DNA of 64,000 bases from Saccharum officinarum (Eukaryota; Streptophyta; Magnoliopsida; Poales; Poaceae): contig CM036160.1 of assembly GCA_020631735.1 (NCBI GenBank), forward strand, positions 4,076,407 through 4,140,406. The letters run 5' to 3'. Shown here piece by piece: positions 32,518 to 43,909 of the stretch. The notes beneath the pieces were generated by a model, which did not search any database, was not told the DNA's origin, and saw only the letters and a list, made by a program, of their open reading frames with translations. The stretch's first letter is position 1, and each line of letters begins with the position of its first letter. The position numbers were made by a program, and so were the translations under genes.

Positions 32518-33784
32518 CACTACTACATAATTTTTTTGGAGATGGGCAATTTAGATTAAAGGAGGCGGGCATGGCAACTACCTCCAACATAAGGTCACTG
32601 CTAATCCGTGATTAATGGAGGCGGTTGCTTTTGCCCGCCTCCATAAATTGAAATAAAATAATAAAAAAAAGTCGAGCCCAACGCCAACCCATACGAGCCC
32701 GACGTCGAGCCCGATCTCGCTATCGCCGTCCTGGATCCGCCGACGTCGAGCACCTGGAGGAGTGCCATTGGGGAAGAGGAGGGGACCAGATCCGCCACCG
32801 AGGAGGAGCAATGGGCCAGATCCGTCGAAGAGGGGGCTCGATCCGCCGCCACCGCCGAGAAGGGAGCCCGATCCGCTACCACTGCTGAGGAGGGAGCCCG
32901 ATCTGCCACCACCGCCGAAGAGGAGGCCCGATCCACCACCACCGCCGAGGAGGGGGCCGGATCCGCCGCCACCGTCGAGGAGGGGGCTAGAACTGCTGCC
33001 ATTGCCGAGGAGGGGCAGATCTGTGGCCACTGAAGAGGAGGGGGCCAGATCCGCCGTCACTGCCTTGGAGGGGTTGGATCCGCCGCCACCACCGAGGAGG
33101 GTGTCGGATCCGTCGCCGTCGGTGAAGACAAGGATGGAGGCACCATCATATCTGTGCCGTGGCCACCATGTCCACCACCCTCGAAGCCTCCACAGAGCCG
33201 AAGAGGCATGCGACGCACACGAGCGATGTCGCAAGAAGCACCATGTGGCGCACACGAGCGATGGAGAAGCCTGCCATGGCATGGAGAGGGCACTGAGTGA
33301 GGGTGTGGGAGAGGGTGCTGAGGGAGGGTGCGGGGGAGAGGGAGAGGGCGCTGAGGGAGAGGCTTGTGCGGCTGAGGAAGGGATGGAGTTGTGCGGCTGA
33401 GGAACGGAGGCTTGTGCGGATGAAACCCTAGGCCTCCTGTATATATACGCATGATCGGTTTTGGGCCAAATGGGCTTTGCCTAGGCTTAGGTTTGGGCCA
33501 GTACTTTCGGAGGCAGGCTTTATAATGTATCCGCCTCCGTTAATGTATTTACAGAGGCGGGCGCCTTAATTTGCCCGCCTCGGTTAATAGGTATTAACCG
33601 AGGCGAGCATTTTAAGTGTGCCTGCCTTGGTTAATAAATTTTGCGAGACGGTTTTTCTAACCACCTCGGTTAATAAAAAAATGACCACCTCGGTTAATGC
33701 CTACCATTAACCGAGGTGGTTGGAAGTGTTGCCGCCTCCGAGGGCCATTTTGAAAGGTCGCGGTTAATAAATTTTGTAGTAGTG
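32518..33784. mobile_element. Non-autonomous CACTA transposon
   Basis: 1267 bp, CACTACTACATAATTTTTTT ... AATTTTGTAGTAGTG, with GCA on both sides (32515-32517 and 33785-33787), the 3-bp target duplication of CACTA. No transposase. The centre (32750-33130) is a GC-rich minisatellite built on 'gatccgccgccaccgccgaggaggg', open in several frames. The right 280 bp hold many CCTCGGTTAAT words in both orientations, the expected layout of transposase-binding subterminal repeats. Confidence 0.9.
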
Positions 33785-34528
33785 GCAGAGGTCGCGGTGT
33801 GCTTAGGCTCGGCTCGGTTCCTCGGTCTAAGGGTGCGCGCGAGCGTATCCGATGGGTATAGCCCCCTATCCCTCGGGCGATCCTGGAGGGGTCGGTCGGG
33901 GGTCTCTCGGTCGAGAACCATTGATCCCAAGGCATAACATGCCCATATGTTAGGATCTCGTCACTCACCATGCGAGCATCCGTGACGAACAGGATGGGGC
34001 ATGGGATTCTTTTTTCGTGAGGCGCTGGGGTGGTGGTTGTGTGCATTGAAGCGCAGCGCGGGATTTGATACAAAGAACCCAGGACCTTAGATTGAGCTGA
34101 AGCCTTCTAGGAAGGGCTAGGAGCCATTGATCTTAATGATGTTGAAATCCTTGGTACAAAATCTTTGGTGTACAGTGGTTGGACTATCTCAACGGAGGAC
34201 ACAAATGCGGGGTGTAGCAAGCTTTGTTTTAATTCTTCCATCGTAGTGTAGATTCTGTCTCACCAACCAAGGGTACCAACTTAGCAGTTACTTCCTCCAT
34301 CCTAAAAAAGGATACAATTCTAGTTATGTCAAAGTTTATTAAGTTTGTCTAAACTTATATAAAGATATACTAATATTTATATTACTACATAGTACCATTA
34401 GATTAGTCATGGAGTATATTTTCGTAGTATACTTATTTGGTATCATAAATATTAATATTTTTATCAATATATTTGGTTAAACTTTAGATACAAATTTAGT
34501 ATTAGATATGGATATAGATTTAAATTAG

Positions 34529-34573
34529 ATATAGATATAGATATAGATATAGATATAGATATAGATATAGATA
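34529..34573. repeat. ATAGAT microsatellite
   Basis: About seven tandem ATAGAT units, repeated in unit 2 at about 40756-40801. Only two to three units are found at the matching place in copy 1 (30480-30495). Confidence 0.85.
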
Positions 34574-35299
34574 CATATTTAATATTAGATATAGATATAA
34601 ATATAGATATATGTGGATATGTAAATATCAAAATCATACATGTAAATGGCAAAGGAAATTCAATATAAACTAGATGATACCCCGTGCGTTGCTGCGGAGA
34701 ATTTGTATTGATGCATATAATGGGAAATCATGAAATGAGAAAGGTTTTTTCCTCGATAACGATGACATTCACATGTCTTCTCACTTTTTGTTGTATATTC
34801 AACTTTGAAGAATGGATGATCAAATGCAAGTGTGTTGTGATGGCAGCATGAGAAGCTACTGTCTTGGCTCTCATCTGAAAAAGTAGATGCAGCACACTTG
34901 CCTTTAATTCGCCGCTGAATGGAGGTGGGAGGGTTCCATGGCATGTTGGAGGAACTGTGGAATACCAGTAGGACATGAGGGCGTAGCAATATGCAAGTAA
35001 AATAAAAGAGAAATAAATTGCTGAGTTGAGTACCTATTTTATTTGCAAGCAATGAATTCATAAAGGAGTATGCAATAATGCAATCAATGAATTCGTAATG
35101 ATTCTCTTTTTATCGATACTGTTTTATGCGTGCAATTAGTGCAAGGATTATTTGTAGAAATATATTAGGAATTCGGCATGGTTAGTAAGCAAATATAAAT
35201 TGTCCAAAAGAGAGATTTTTCATTCATGTAGATACATGCACTGAATCATCACAAAAAATTAATAATGAGAATTCTCAATTAGGCTAAATGTGATCAATC

Positions 35300-36092
35300 A
35301 CATGTTTACCGATTCTATGTTTAATCAACAGTATAAGAAGTAGCGTAGCTCTGATCAACTTGCAGGCATGATAGACGGCGCCCTTGTGACAAAAAAAAAG
35401 TATGTATTATAGAGGTTCCTTCTTATGCTTTGTCTTAGCATGAAAAAGATCACATCTCAACATGTATGATATGTGAGACCAAGAGCATAAGAAATACATG
35501 AGCATGTTAGTGTTGCTTACCTAGAAAAAGGAAGCGATCATGAATGTAAACTTGATGCTAATCTGAACGGGATATGGATAGATGGTCAAGGACGAATAAA
35601 TCACCACTTTGACGTCAATTCCGCATGCAAAGAGAGAGGTGAAGAACCAAACATAGGTGGGAAAACCATAGTGCTTTGATTCTTGACGGTACGGCGTAGA
35701 CCGACAAAAGATACGGCGCTGCACGTAGACGAACAACCGCACGAGCTGAGTAACCTAGGCAGGCTAATCCATATAAATAGATAAATAATCCATATAAGAA
35801 GACGGAGTGGAGACACAGTTTCCATTCCTGTATTTATTCATTCACCGGCGGGAATACAAAGCGGTGGGTGCGGCTTTGGAGGGAGGTGGTGGATGCATTT
35901 GCGTAGCGTAGACTGCATGTGTACATGCGCAGGCTGGTGTACTGAATAAGTGATGACGTGGCTGCATGAGAGATTGAGAGGCTAAGAAAATCATGTAGTG
36001 GAGTTCTCCTATTTAGGCATAGAAGATAGAAGATGAGGCTCCACTTCCACAGCCACCTCTGCCGCCTCGGCTCTAACAGCTGGGCCTCCCGC
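35300..36092. other. Intergenic DNA upstream of F-box B, no supported gene
   Basis: It has 'tatttattcattcacc' and several short open frames on the minus strand (up to 128 codons), none with a domain. The same DNA is at 41530-42319 in unit 2. Confidence 0.4.
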
Positions 36093-36271
36093 CAGCGACG
36101 AAGCCAGGAATCGACGAAGCCAGGGCTGGCTTCCTCTTCTTCTTCCTCCAGCCCCTCCTTGCCTTCTTCTTCCTCCTCATGGCGGTAGCCCGGGCTAAGC
36201 CCGGGCTCCATGTAAATCATGGCCGTAGGGGGGGCTGGAGCACGGGTAGCCCCCCGCTGGCTTCGTCGCTG
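36093..36271. mobile_element. hAT-type MITE, copy in unit 1
   Basis: Terminal inverted repeats CAGCGACGAAGCCAG / CTGGCTTCGTCGCTG with 8-bp flanks CCTCCCGC (36085-36092) and CCTACCGC (36272-36279). The copy in unit 2 has the perfect 8-bp duplication, so the left flank here carries one change. An 8-bp duplication with CAG...CTG ends indicates the hAT superfamily. There is no coding capacity. Confidence 0.8.
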
Positions 36272-36530
36272 CCTACCGCTGTGTCTTTGGCTGCCAGGTT
36301 AGAGCGTCACGTAGGCAAAACTGAGTGCCCAAACCAGTCGGGAGAGGGGTGGTAAAATAACTGTTTTGGAAAAAAAAAATAATATGCCCAATACATATGG
36401 TTTGTATGTTAAAGGTTAAGTAGGCCACACACCATACATCACGGGCAAGTCGTGAGGCTCCACTTTCCCTTTCACCCCGACTACCTTGCCGACCCCACCT
36501 CGCAAGCAAACGCCACTCTGCCCCGCCGAT

Positions 36531-37678
36531 ATGGACGAACTGCCCCCAGGTTTCCTTTCTCTCGGCCTCGGCCATGCCCCTGTCCCCACTCCCATGGTGG
36601 CGCTGGTGGCGCGCGTCTCGCCGACGCTGCTGGATGAGATCGTCGAGGAGATCCTCATCCGCGTGCCGCCCGACGACCCCGCGCGCCTCTTCCGCGCTGC
36701 CCTCGTCTGCAAGCACTGGGCCCTCCTACTCGCGACCGCGGCTCCGCCGCCGGTACACGAGCGCCACGGGGGCTGCCCCCGCTGCTGGGGTTCCTCGCCA
36801 ACATCTTCACCACCGGCGGGTCCGCGCGCTTCGTCCCCACGCTCGCCTTCTCCCCGCGCGCCCGTCACCGCAACTACCGCGTGCACGACGCCCGCCACGG
36901 CTGGGTCCTCCTCAACCGGATCACGTGGGGTGGTCACGGCGTGGCCCAGGCGTAGGACGATGCGCTCGCGGTGTGGCCTCGTCACCGACGAGCTCCGGCC
37001 CTGCCGCTCCTCCTGCGGCTCCAGCAAGTGCGGAGCTGGAACGCAGCCGTGCTCTGCGCTGCCCCCGCTTGCGACCACCTCGGCTGCCACCCTGGCAACT
37101 TCCTCGTCACCTTCGTCAGCATCGACGCCAAGGAGATGTTCGCCATGTCTACTCGTCGGAGGCCGAGGCGTGGGGCGCGGCGACCTCTGCCCAGCTCCCA
37201 GGCGACCATCTCGACGATGCACTGCCCGGCGCTCTAGCGCGGAACGCACTCTACTTCATGTTCCAAATGGGATACAGGATGCTCAAGTATGATCTGGCTA
37301 CGCGCAAGCTGTCTCTGGTCTCTCTACCAAAAAGGCCCTATGCTCGGCGCTTGATGACTATGGAGGACGGCGGGCTGGGATTTGCAGAAGTGGACTCGCA
37401 GTTTACTCTCAAGCTCTGGTCAATGGAGACCGGTCCTGAGGCTGAGGGACACGCAGGGAAATGGGCAGTAAGCAGAGCCATCGACCTTAGCATGCAGCTC
37501 CCTTTTCCTGCCCTCGGGGCACCACCATTTGTGGTTGCCTTTGCGGACATCGTTGGTGTCATCTTCCTCAAAACGACTGGTGGGCTCTACACTTTTGATC
37601 TCAAGACTGGGCAGAGCATTCGTGTTATGACCGATTATTTCTATGACATCATTCCCTACGTGAGCTTCTACACTCCAG
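36531..37678 (+). pseudogene. F-box pseudogene B
   Basis: A paralogue of gene A with ATG at 36531 and an F-box (LLDEIVEEILIRVPPDDPARLFRAALVCKHWALLL). After that the frame is broken by several one-base losses compared with copy C (near 36734, 36747, 36760 and 36772), a TAG at 36953-36955 and a one-base loss in a C run near 37004. The second half reads open in another frame to 'SFYTPG' and the donor at 37678/37679. The TAG and the C-run loss are shared with copy C and so are older; the other losses are private and lie in the zone where errors near the gap are suspected. Exon 2 is lost in the gap. If real, no full-length product can be made. Confidence 0.8.
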
Positions 37679-38209
37679 GTACCAGCACATGATCTATGTC
37701 CTGCTGCTTGTTAGCCTTTGTCCAGAAGTGCTTAGTTTGATTTTTCTATGCAAAGTTGATTTACGGCAATCGTATCGCTATTCAGTGTGGGTATATTTTG
37801 GTTTGAAAATGGTATATGTGCTCTAGAACACTGATTTTATAAAATTGTATTCTAGAACACTGATTTTATAAAATTGTATTCTCCCCCATGTCATGTAAAT
37901 TTGTGATAAACCTACAGTCATTTTTCTTTTATGGCTGCTGTTGGAATTGGAATTGGCTAGATATGCAGTAGGAATTTCTTCATCTGTTATACCTGGTATG
38001 GACATATGATGGGATCTGGATTATGTATCTTAATTTGGGTTGGGCGAGGAAGGTGAAAGGGACAAAAAAGGCCATTACCTAGTACTCTGTATCATCAAGC
38101 TTTCTACACTCCAGTTATCAACTCACAATCGGCCTTACCCTGTGGATTCATTAGATGTGATGTGTCACATTGGTCACTTAACAGACGTAGAATTATGGAT
38201 GATCATTTA
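37679..38209 (+). other. Intron start of F-box B, cut by the gap
   Basis: This aligns with 43910-44439. It includes a 28-30-bp tandem duplication 'agaacactgattttataaaattgtattct' (37830-37880) that is also in copy C but not in gene A. Confidence 0.7.
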
Positions 38210-38309
38210 NNNNNNNNNNNNNNNNNNNNNNNNNNNNNNNNNNNNNNNNNNNNNNNNNNNNNNNNNNNNNNNNNNNNNNNNNNNNNNNNNNNNNNNNNNN
38301 NNNNNNNNN
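38210..38309. other. Assembly gap, 100 N
   Basis: Exactly 100 N, the usual placeholder for a gap of unknown size. The left side ends inside the F-box B intron and the right side begins inside the LTR-like repeat, at matching ends of the two duplication units. Confidence 1.
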
Positions 38310-38765
38310 CAAGGAGGGTCTTGCAGCAGCACTCAGCGGACCACCACGATGTTGTGGAGTCGAAGAAGCCTAGGGCATCGTATGCCTGCTCTGTTTTGAC
38401 ACTCTACATGTTAGGCTATGTCGGCTTGGACCGGCCTCCCCCAGGTGCGCCTTCTAGAGTCTTCTTGGTGGCGAAGGAGGTCAGCTCAAGGGGCTGATGA
38501 GCGGGCCCGGAAGCCCCCGAGCTCCTAGAGGCCAAGGAGGAGTTTGTCTTCTTGCGTCACGCCCCGTGCGTGACCTTGTCAGGGGTGCGGGCAAAGCCGC
38601 GCCCAAGGGCATCGCGGGGAGCCGCCGAGCCCTAGTGGCTCAGGGCATGTCTTCTTGCACTAGGGCCTTGAGTGGTGTCATAGGCTGGGCAGGAGCCAAG
38701 GATTGGGTTCAGGCTCCTCCTTTGGACGGGAGCCTGAGGCTCGGGCGAGCCCCTGAGCCTGAGCA

Positions 38766-40013
38766 CACTACTACATAATTTTTTTGGAGATGGGCAATTT
38801 AGATTAAGGAGGCGGGCATGGCAACTACCTCCAACATAAGGTCACTGCTAATCCGTGATTAATGGAGGCGGTTGCTTTTGCCCGCCTCCATAAATTGAAA
38901 TAAAATAATATAAAAAAAGTCGAGCCCAACGCCAACCCATACGAGCCCGACGTCGAGCCCGATCTCGCTATCGCCGTCCTGGATCCGCGACGTCGAGCAC
39001 CTGGAGGAGTGCCATTGGGAAGAGGAGGGGACCAGATCCGCCACCGAGGAGGAGCAAGGGGCCGGATCCGTCGAAGAGGGGGCTCGATCCGCCGCCACCG
39101 CCGAGAAGGGAGCCCGATCCGCTACCACTGCTGAGGAGGGAGCCCGATCTGCCACCACGCCGAAGAGGAGGCCCGATCCACCACGCCGGGAGGGGGCCGG
39201 ATCCGCCGCCACCGTCGAGGAGGGGGCTAGAACTGCTGCCATTGCCGAGGAGGGGCAGATCTGTGGCCACTGAAGAGGAGGGGGCCAGATCCGCCGTCAC
39301 TGCCTTGGAGGGGTTGGATCCGCCACCACCGAGGAGGGTGTCGGATCCGTCGCCGTCGGTGAAGACAAGGATGGAGGCACCATCATATCTGTGCCGTGGC
39401 CACCATGTCCACCACTCGAAGCCTCCACAGAGCCGAAGAGGCATGCGACGCACACGAGCGATGTCGCAAGAAGCACCATGTGGCGCACACGAGCGATGGA
39501 GAAGCCTGCCATGGCATGGAGAGGGCACTGAGCGAGGGTGTGGAGAGGGTGCTGAGGGAGGGTGCGGGGGAGAGGGAGAGGGCGCTGAGGGAGAGGCTTG
39601 TGCGGCTGAGGAAGGGATGGAGTTGTGCGGCTGAGGAACGGAGGCTTGTGCGGATGAAACCCTAGGCCTCCTGTATATATACGCATGATCGGTATTGGGC
39701 AAATGGGCTTTGCCTAGGCTTAGGTTTGGGCCAGTACTTTCGGAGGCAGGCTTTATAATGTATCCGTCCGTTAATGTATTTACAGAGGCGGGCGCCTTAA
39801 TTTGCCCGCCTCGGTTAATAGGTATTAACCGAGGCGAGCATTTTAAGTGTGCCTGCCTTGGTTAATAAATTTTGCGAGACGGTTTTTAAACCACCTCGGT
39901 TAATAAAAAAATGACCACCTCGGTTAATGCCTACCATTAACCGAGGTGGTTGGAAGTGTTGCCGCCTCCGAGGGCCATTTTGAAAGGTCGGGTTAATAAA
40001 TTTTGTAGTAGTG
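38766..40013. mobile_element. CACTA transposon, copy in unit 2
   Basis: The same insertion as 32518-33784, at the same site and with the same GCA flanks (38763-38765, 40014-40016), so it was copied by the segmental duplication and did not insert independently. It is about 20 bp shorter because of scattered small losses in its GC-rich body. Confidence 0.9.
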
Positions 40014-42319
40014 GCAGAGGTCGCGGTGTGCTTAGGCTCGGCTCGGTTCCTCGGTCTAAGGGTGCGCGCGAGCGTATCCGATGGATATAGCCCCCTATCC
40101 CTCGGGCGATCCTGGAGGGGTCGGTCGGGGGTCTCTCGGTCGAGAACCGTTGATCCCAAGGCATAACATGCCCATATGTTAGGATCTCGTCACTCACCAT
40201 GCGAGCATCCGTGACGAACAGGATGGGGCATGGGATTCTTTTTTCGTGAGGCGCTGGGGTGGTGGTGTGTGCATTGAAGCGCAGCGCGGGATTTGATACA
40301 AAGAACCCAGGACCTTAGATTGAGATGAAGCCTTCTAGGAAGGGCTAGGAGCCATTGATCTTAATGATGTTGAAATCCTTGGTACAAAATCTTTGGTGTA
40401 CAGTGGTTGGACTATCTCAACGGAGGACACAAATGCGGGGTGTAGCAAGCTTTGTTTTAATTCTTCCATCGTAGTGTAGATTCTGTCTCACCAACCAAGG
40501 GTACCAACTTAGCAGTTACTTCCTCCATCCTAAAAAAGGATACAATTCTAGTTATGTCAAAGTTTATTAAGTTTGTCTAAACTTATATAAAGATATACTA
40601 ATATTTATATTACTACATAGTACCATTAGATTAGTCATGGAGTATATTTTCGTAGTATACTTATTTGGTATCATAAATATTAATATTTTTATCAATATAT
40701 TTGGTTAAACTTTAGATACAAATTTAGTATTAGATATGGATATAGATTTAAATTAGATATAGATATAGATATAGATATAGATATAGATATAGATATAGAT
40801 ACATATTAATATTAGATATAGATATAAATATAGATATATGTGGATATGTATATATCAAAATCATACATGTAAATGGCAAAGGAAATTCAATATAAACTAG
40901 ATGATACCCCGTGCGTTGCTGCGGAGAATTTGTATTGATGCATATAATGGGAAATCATGAAATGAGAAAGGTTTTTTCCTCGATAACGATGACATTCACA
41001 TGTCTTCTCACTTTTTGTTGTATATTCAACTTTGAAGAATGGATGATCAAATGCAAGTGTGTTGTGATGGCAGCATGAGAAGCTACTGTCTTGGCTCTCA
41101 TCTGAAAAAGTAGATGCAGCACACTTGCCTTTAATTCGCCGCTGAATGGAGGTGGGAGGGTTCCATGGCATGTTGGAGGAACTGTGGAATACCAGTAGGA
41201 CATGAGGGCGTAGCAATATGCAAGTAAAATAAAAGAGAAATAAATTGCTGAGTTGAGTACCTATTTTATTTGCAAGCAATGAATTCATAAAGGAGTATGC
41301 AATAATGCAATCAATGAATTCGTAATGATTCTCTTTTTATCGATACTGTTTTATGCGTGCAATTAGTGCAAGGATTATTTGTAGAAATATATTAGGAATT
41401 CGGCATGGTTAGTAAGCAAATATAAATTGTCCAAAAGAGAGATTTTTCATTCATGTAGATACATGCACTGAATCATCACAAAAAATTAATAATGAGAATT
41501 CTCAATTAGGCTAAATGTGATCAATCACATGTTTACCGATTCTATGTTTAATCAACAGTATAAGAAGTAGCGTAGCTCTGATCAACTTGCAGGCATGATA
41601 GACGGCGCCCTTGTGACAAAAAAAAAGTATGTATTATAGAGGTTCCTTCTTATGCTTTGTCTTAGCATGAAAAAGATCACATCTCAACATGTATGATATG
41701 TGAGACCAAGAGCATAAGAAATACATGAGCATGTTAGTGTTGCTTACCTAGAAAAAGGAAGCGATCATGAATGTAAACTTGATGCTAATCTGAACGGGAT
41801 ATGGATAGATGGTCAAGGACGAATAAATCACCACTTTGACGTCAATTCCGCATGCAAAGAGAGAGGTGAAGAACCAAACATAGGTGGGAAAACCATAGTG
41901 CTTTGATTCTTGACGGTACGGCGTAGACCGACAAAAGATACGGCGCTGCACGTAGACGAACAACCGCACGAGCTGAGTAACCTAGGCAGGCTAATCCATA
42001 TAAATAGATAAATAATCCATATAAGAAGACGGAGTGGAGACACAGTTTCCATTCCTGTATTTATTCATTCACCGGCGGGAATACAAAGCGGTGGGTGCGG
42101 CTTTGGAGGGAGGTGGTGGATGCATTTGCGTAGCGTAGACTGCATGTGTACATGCGCAGGCTGGTGTACTGAATAAGTGATGACGTGGCTGCATGAGAGA
42201 TTGAGAGGCTAAGAAAATCATGTAGTGGAGTTCTCCTATTTAGGCATAGAAGATAGAAGATGAGGCTCCACTTCCACAGCCACCTCTGCCGCCTCGGCTC
42301 TAACAGCTGGGCCTACCGC

Positions 42320-42496
42320 CAGCGACGAAGCCAGGAATCGACGAAGCCAGGGCTGGCTTCCTCTTCTTCTTCCTCCAGCCCCTCCTTGCCTTCTTCTTCC
42401 TCCTCATGGCGGTAGCCGGGCTAAGCCCGGGCTCCATGTAAATCATGGCCGTAGGGGGGCTGGAGCACGGGTAGCCCCCCGCTGGCTTCGTCGCTG
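42320..42496. mobile_element. hAT-type MITE, copy in unit 2
   Basis: CAGCGACGAAGCCAG ... CTGGCTTCGTCGCTG with a perfect 8-bp target duplication CCTACCGC (42312-42319 and 42497-42504). The interior contains a further inverted pair around 'tagccgggctaagcccgggct'. Confidence 0.85.
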
Positions 42497-42752
42497 CCTA
42501 CCGCTGTGTCTTTGGCTGCCAGGTTAGAGCGTCACGTAGGCAAAACTGAGTGCCCAAACCAGTCGGGAGAGGGGTGGTAAAATAACTGTTTTGGAAAAAA
42601 AAATATATGCCCAATACATATGGTTTGTATGTTAAAGGTTAAGTAGGCCACACACCATACATCACGGGCAAGTCGTGAGGCTCCACTTCCCTTTCACCCC
42701 GACTACCTTGCCGACCCCACCTCGCAAGCAAACGCCACTCTGCCCCGCCGAT

Positions 42753-43909
42753 ATGGACGAACTGCCCCCAGGTTTCCTTTCTCTCGGCCTCGGCCATGCC
42801 CCTGTCCCCACTCCCATGGTGGCGCTGGTGGCGCGCGTCTCGCCGACGCTGCTGGATGAGATCGTCGAGGAGATCCTCATCCGCGTGCCGCCCGACGACC
42901 CCGCGCGCCTCTTCCGCGCTGCCCTCGTCTGCAAGCACTGGGCCCTCCTACTCGCCGACCGCGGCTTCCGCCGCCGGTACCACGAGCGCCACGGGGGGCT
43001 GCCCCCGCTGCTGGGGTTCCTCGCCAACATCTTCACCACCGGCGGGTCTGCGCGCTTCGTCCCCACGCTCGCCTTCTCCCCGCCCGCGCCCGTCACCGCA
43101 ACTACCGCGTGCACGACGCCCGCCACGGCTGGGTCCTCCTCAACCGGATCACGTGGGGTGGTCACGGCGTGGCCCAGGCGTAGGACGATGCGCTCGCGGT
43201 GTGGGACCTCGTCACCGACGAGCTCTGGCCCTGCCGCTCCTCCTGCGGCTCCAGCAAGTGCGGAGCTGGAACGCAGCCGTGCTCTGCGCTGCCCCCGCTT
43301 GCGACCACCTCGGCTGCCACCCTGGCAACTTCCTCGTCACCTTCGTCAGCATCGACGCCAAGGAGATGTTCGCCCATGTCTACTCGTCGGAGGCCGAGGC
43401 GTGGGGCGCGGCGACCTCTGCCCAGCTCCCAGGCGACCATCTCGACGATGCACTGCCCGGCGCTCTAGCGCGGAACGCACTCTACTTCATCTTCCAAATG
43501 GGATACGGGATGCTCAAGTATGATCTGGCTACGCGCAAGCTGTCTCTGGTCTCTCTACCAAAAAGGCCCTATGCTCGGCGCTTGATGACTATGGAGGACG
43601 GCGGGCTGGGATTTGCAGAAGTGGACTCGCAGTTTACTCTCAAGCTCTGGTCAATGGAGACCGGTCCTGAGGCTGAGGGACACGCAGGGAAATGGGCAGT
43701 AAGCAGAGCCATCGACCTTAGCATGCAGCTCCCTTTTCCTGCCCTCGGGGCACCACCATTTGTGGTTGCCTTTGCGGACATCGTTGGTGTCATCTTCCTC
43801 AAAACGACTGGTGGGCTCTACACTTTTGATCTCAAGACTGGGCAGAGCATTCGTGTTATGACCGATTATTTCTATGACATCATTCCCTACGTGAGCTTCT
43901 ACACTCCAG
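42753..43909 (+). pseudogene. F-box pseudogene C, exon 1
   Basis: ATG at 42753, then F-box residues (LLDEIVEEILIRVPPDDPARLFRAALVCKHWALLLADRGFRRRY) that keep frame to about 43080, better preserved than copy B. A frame break in a C/G run near 43083-43092, a TAG at 43181-43183 and a further one-base loss in 'tggccctgcc' near 43225 interrupt it. The frame is then open to the donor at 43909/43910 (ATFSAQ-type region, FVSIDAKEMFAHVYSSE, YDIIPYVSFYTPG). The last two lesions are shared with copy B. Relative to gene A it has a different N-terminus (MDELPPGFLSLGLGHAP...). Probably a pseudogene; sequencing error is not excluded for single lesions. Confidence 0.8.

Larger units (their letters stand above)
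32057..38209. repeat. 6.15-kb duplication unit 1
   Basis: This matches 38310-44439 end to end. It carries a CACTA element, LTR-like DNA, microsatellites, a hAT-type MITE and F-box pseudogene B. The two units differ mostly by deletions of one or a few bases in GC-rich runs. In unit 1 these cluster near 36740-37150; in unit 2 they cluster at 38590-40000. The unit ends exactly at the N gap. Confidence 0.92.

Noticed and set aside
32578..33452. Gly/Ser- or Pro-rich frames of 130-234 codons in the CACTA body
   Set aside because: Minisatellite composition; the frames are not kept in the second copy.
38040..38497. Open frames running across the N gap
   Set aside because: They are artefacts of translating N.
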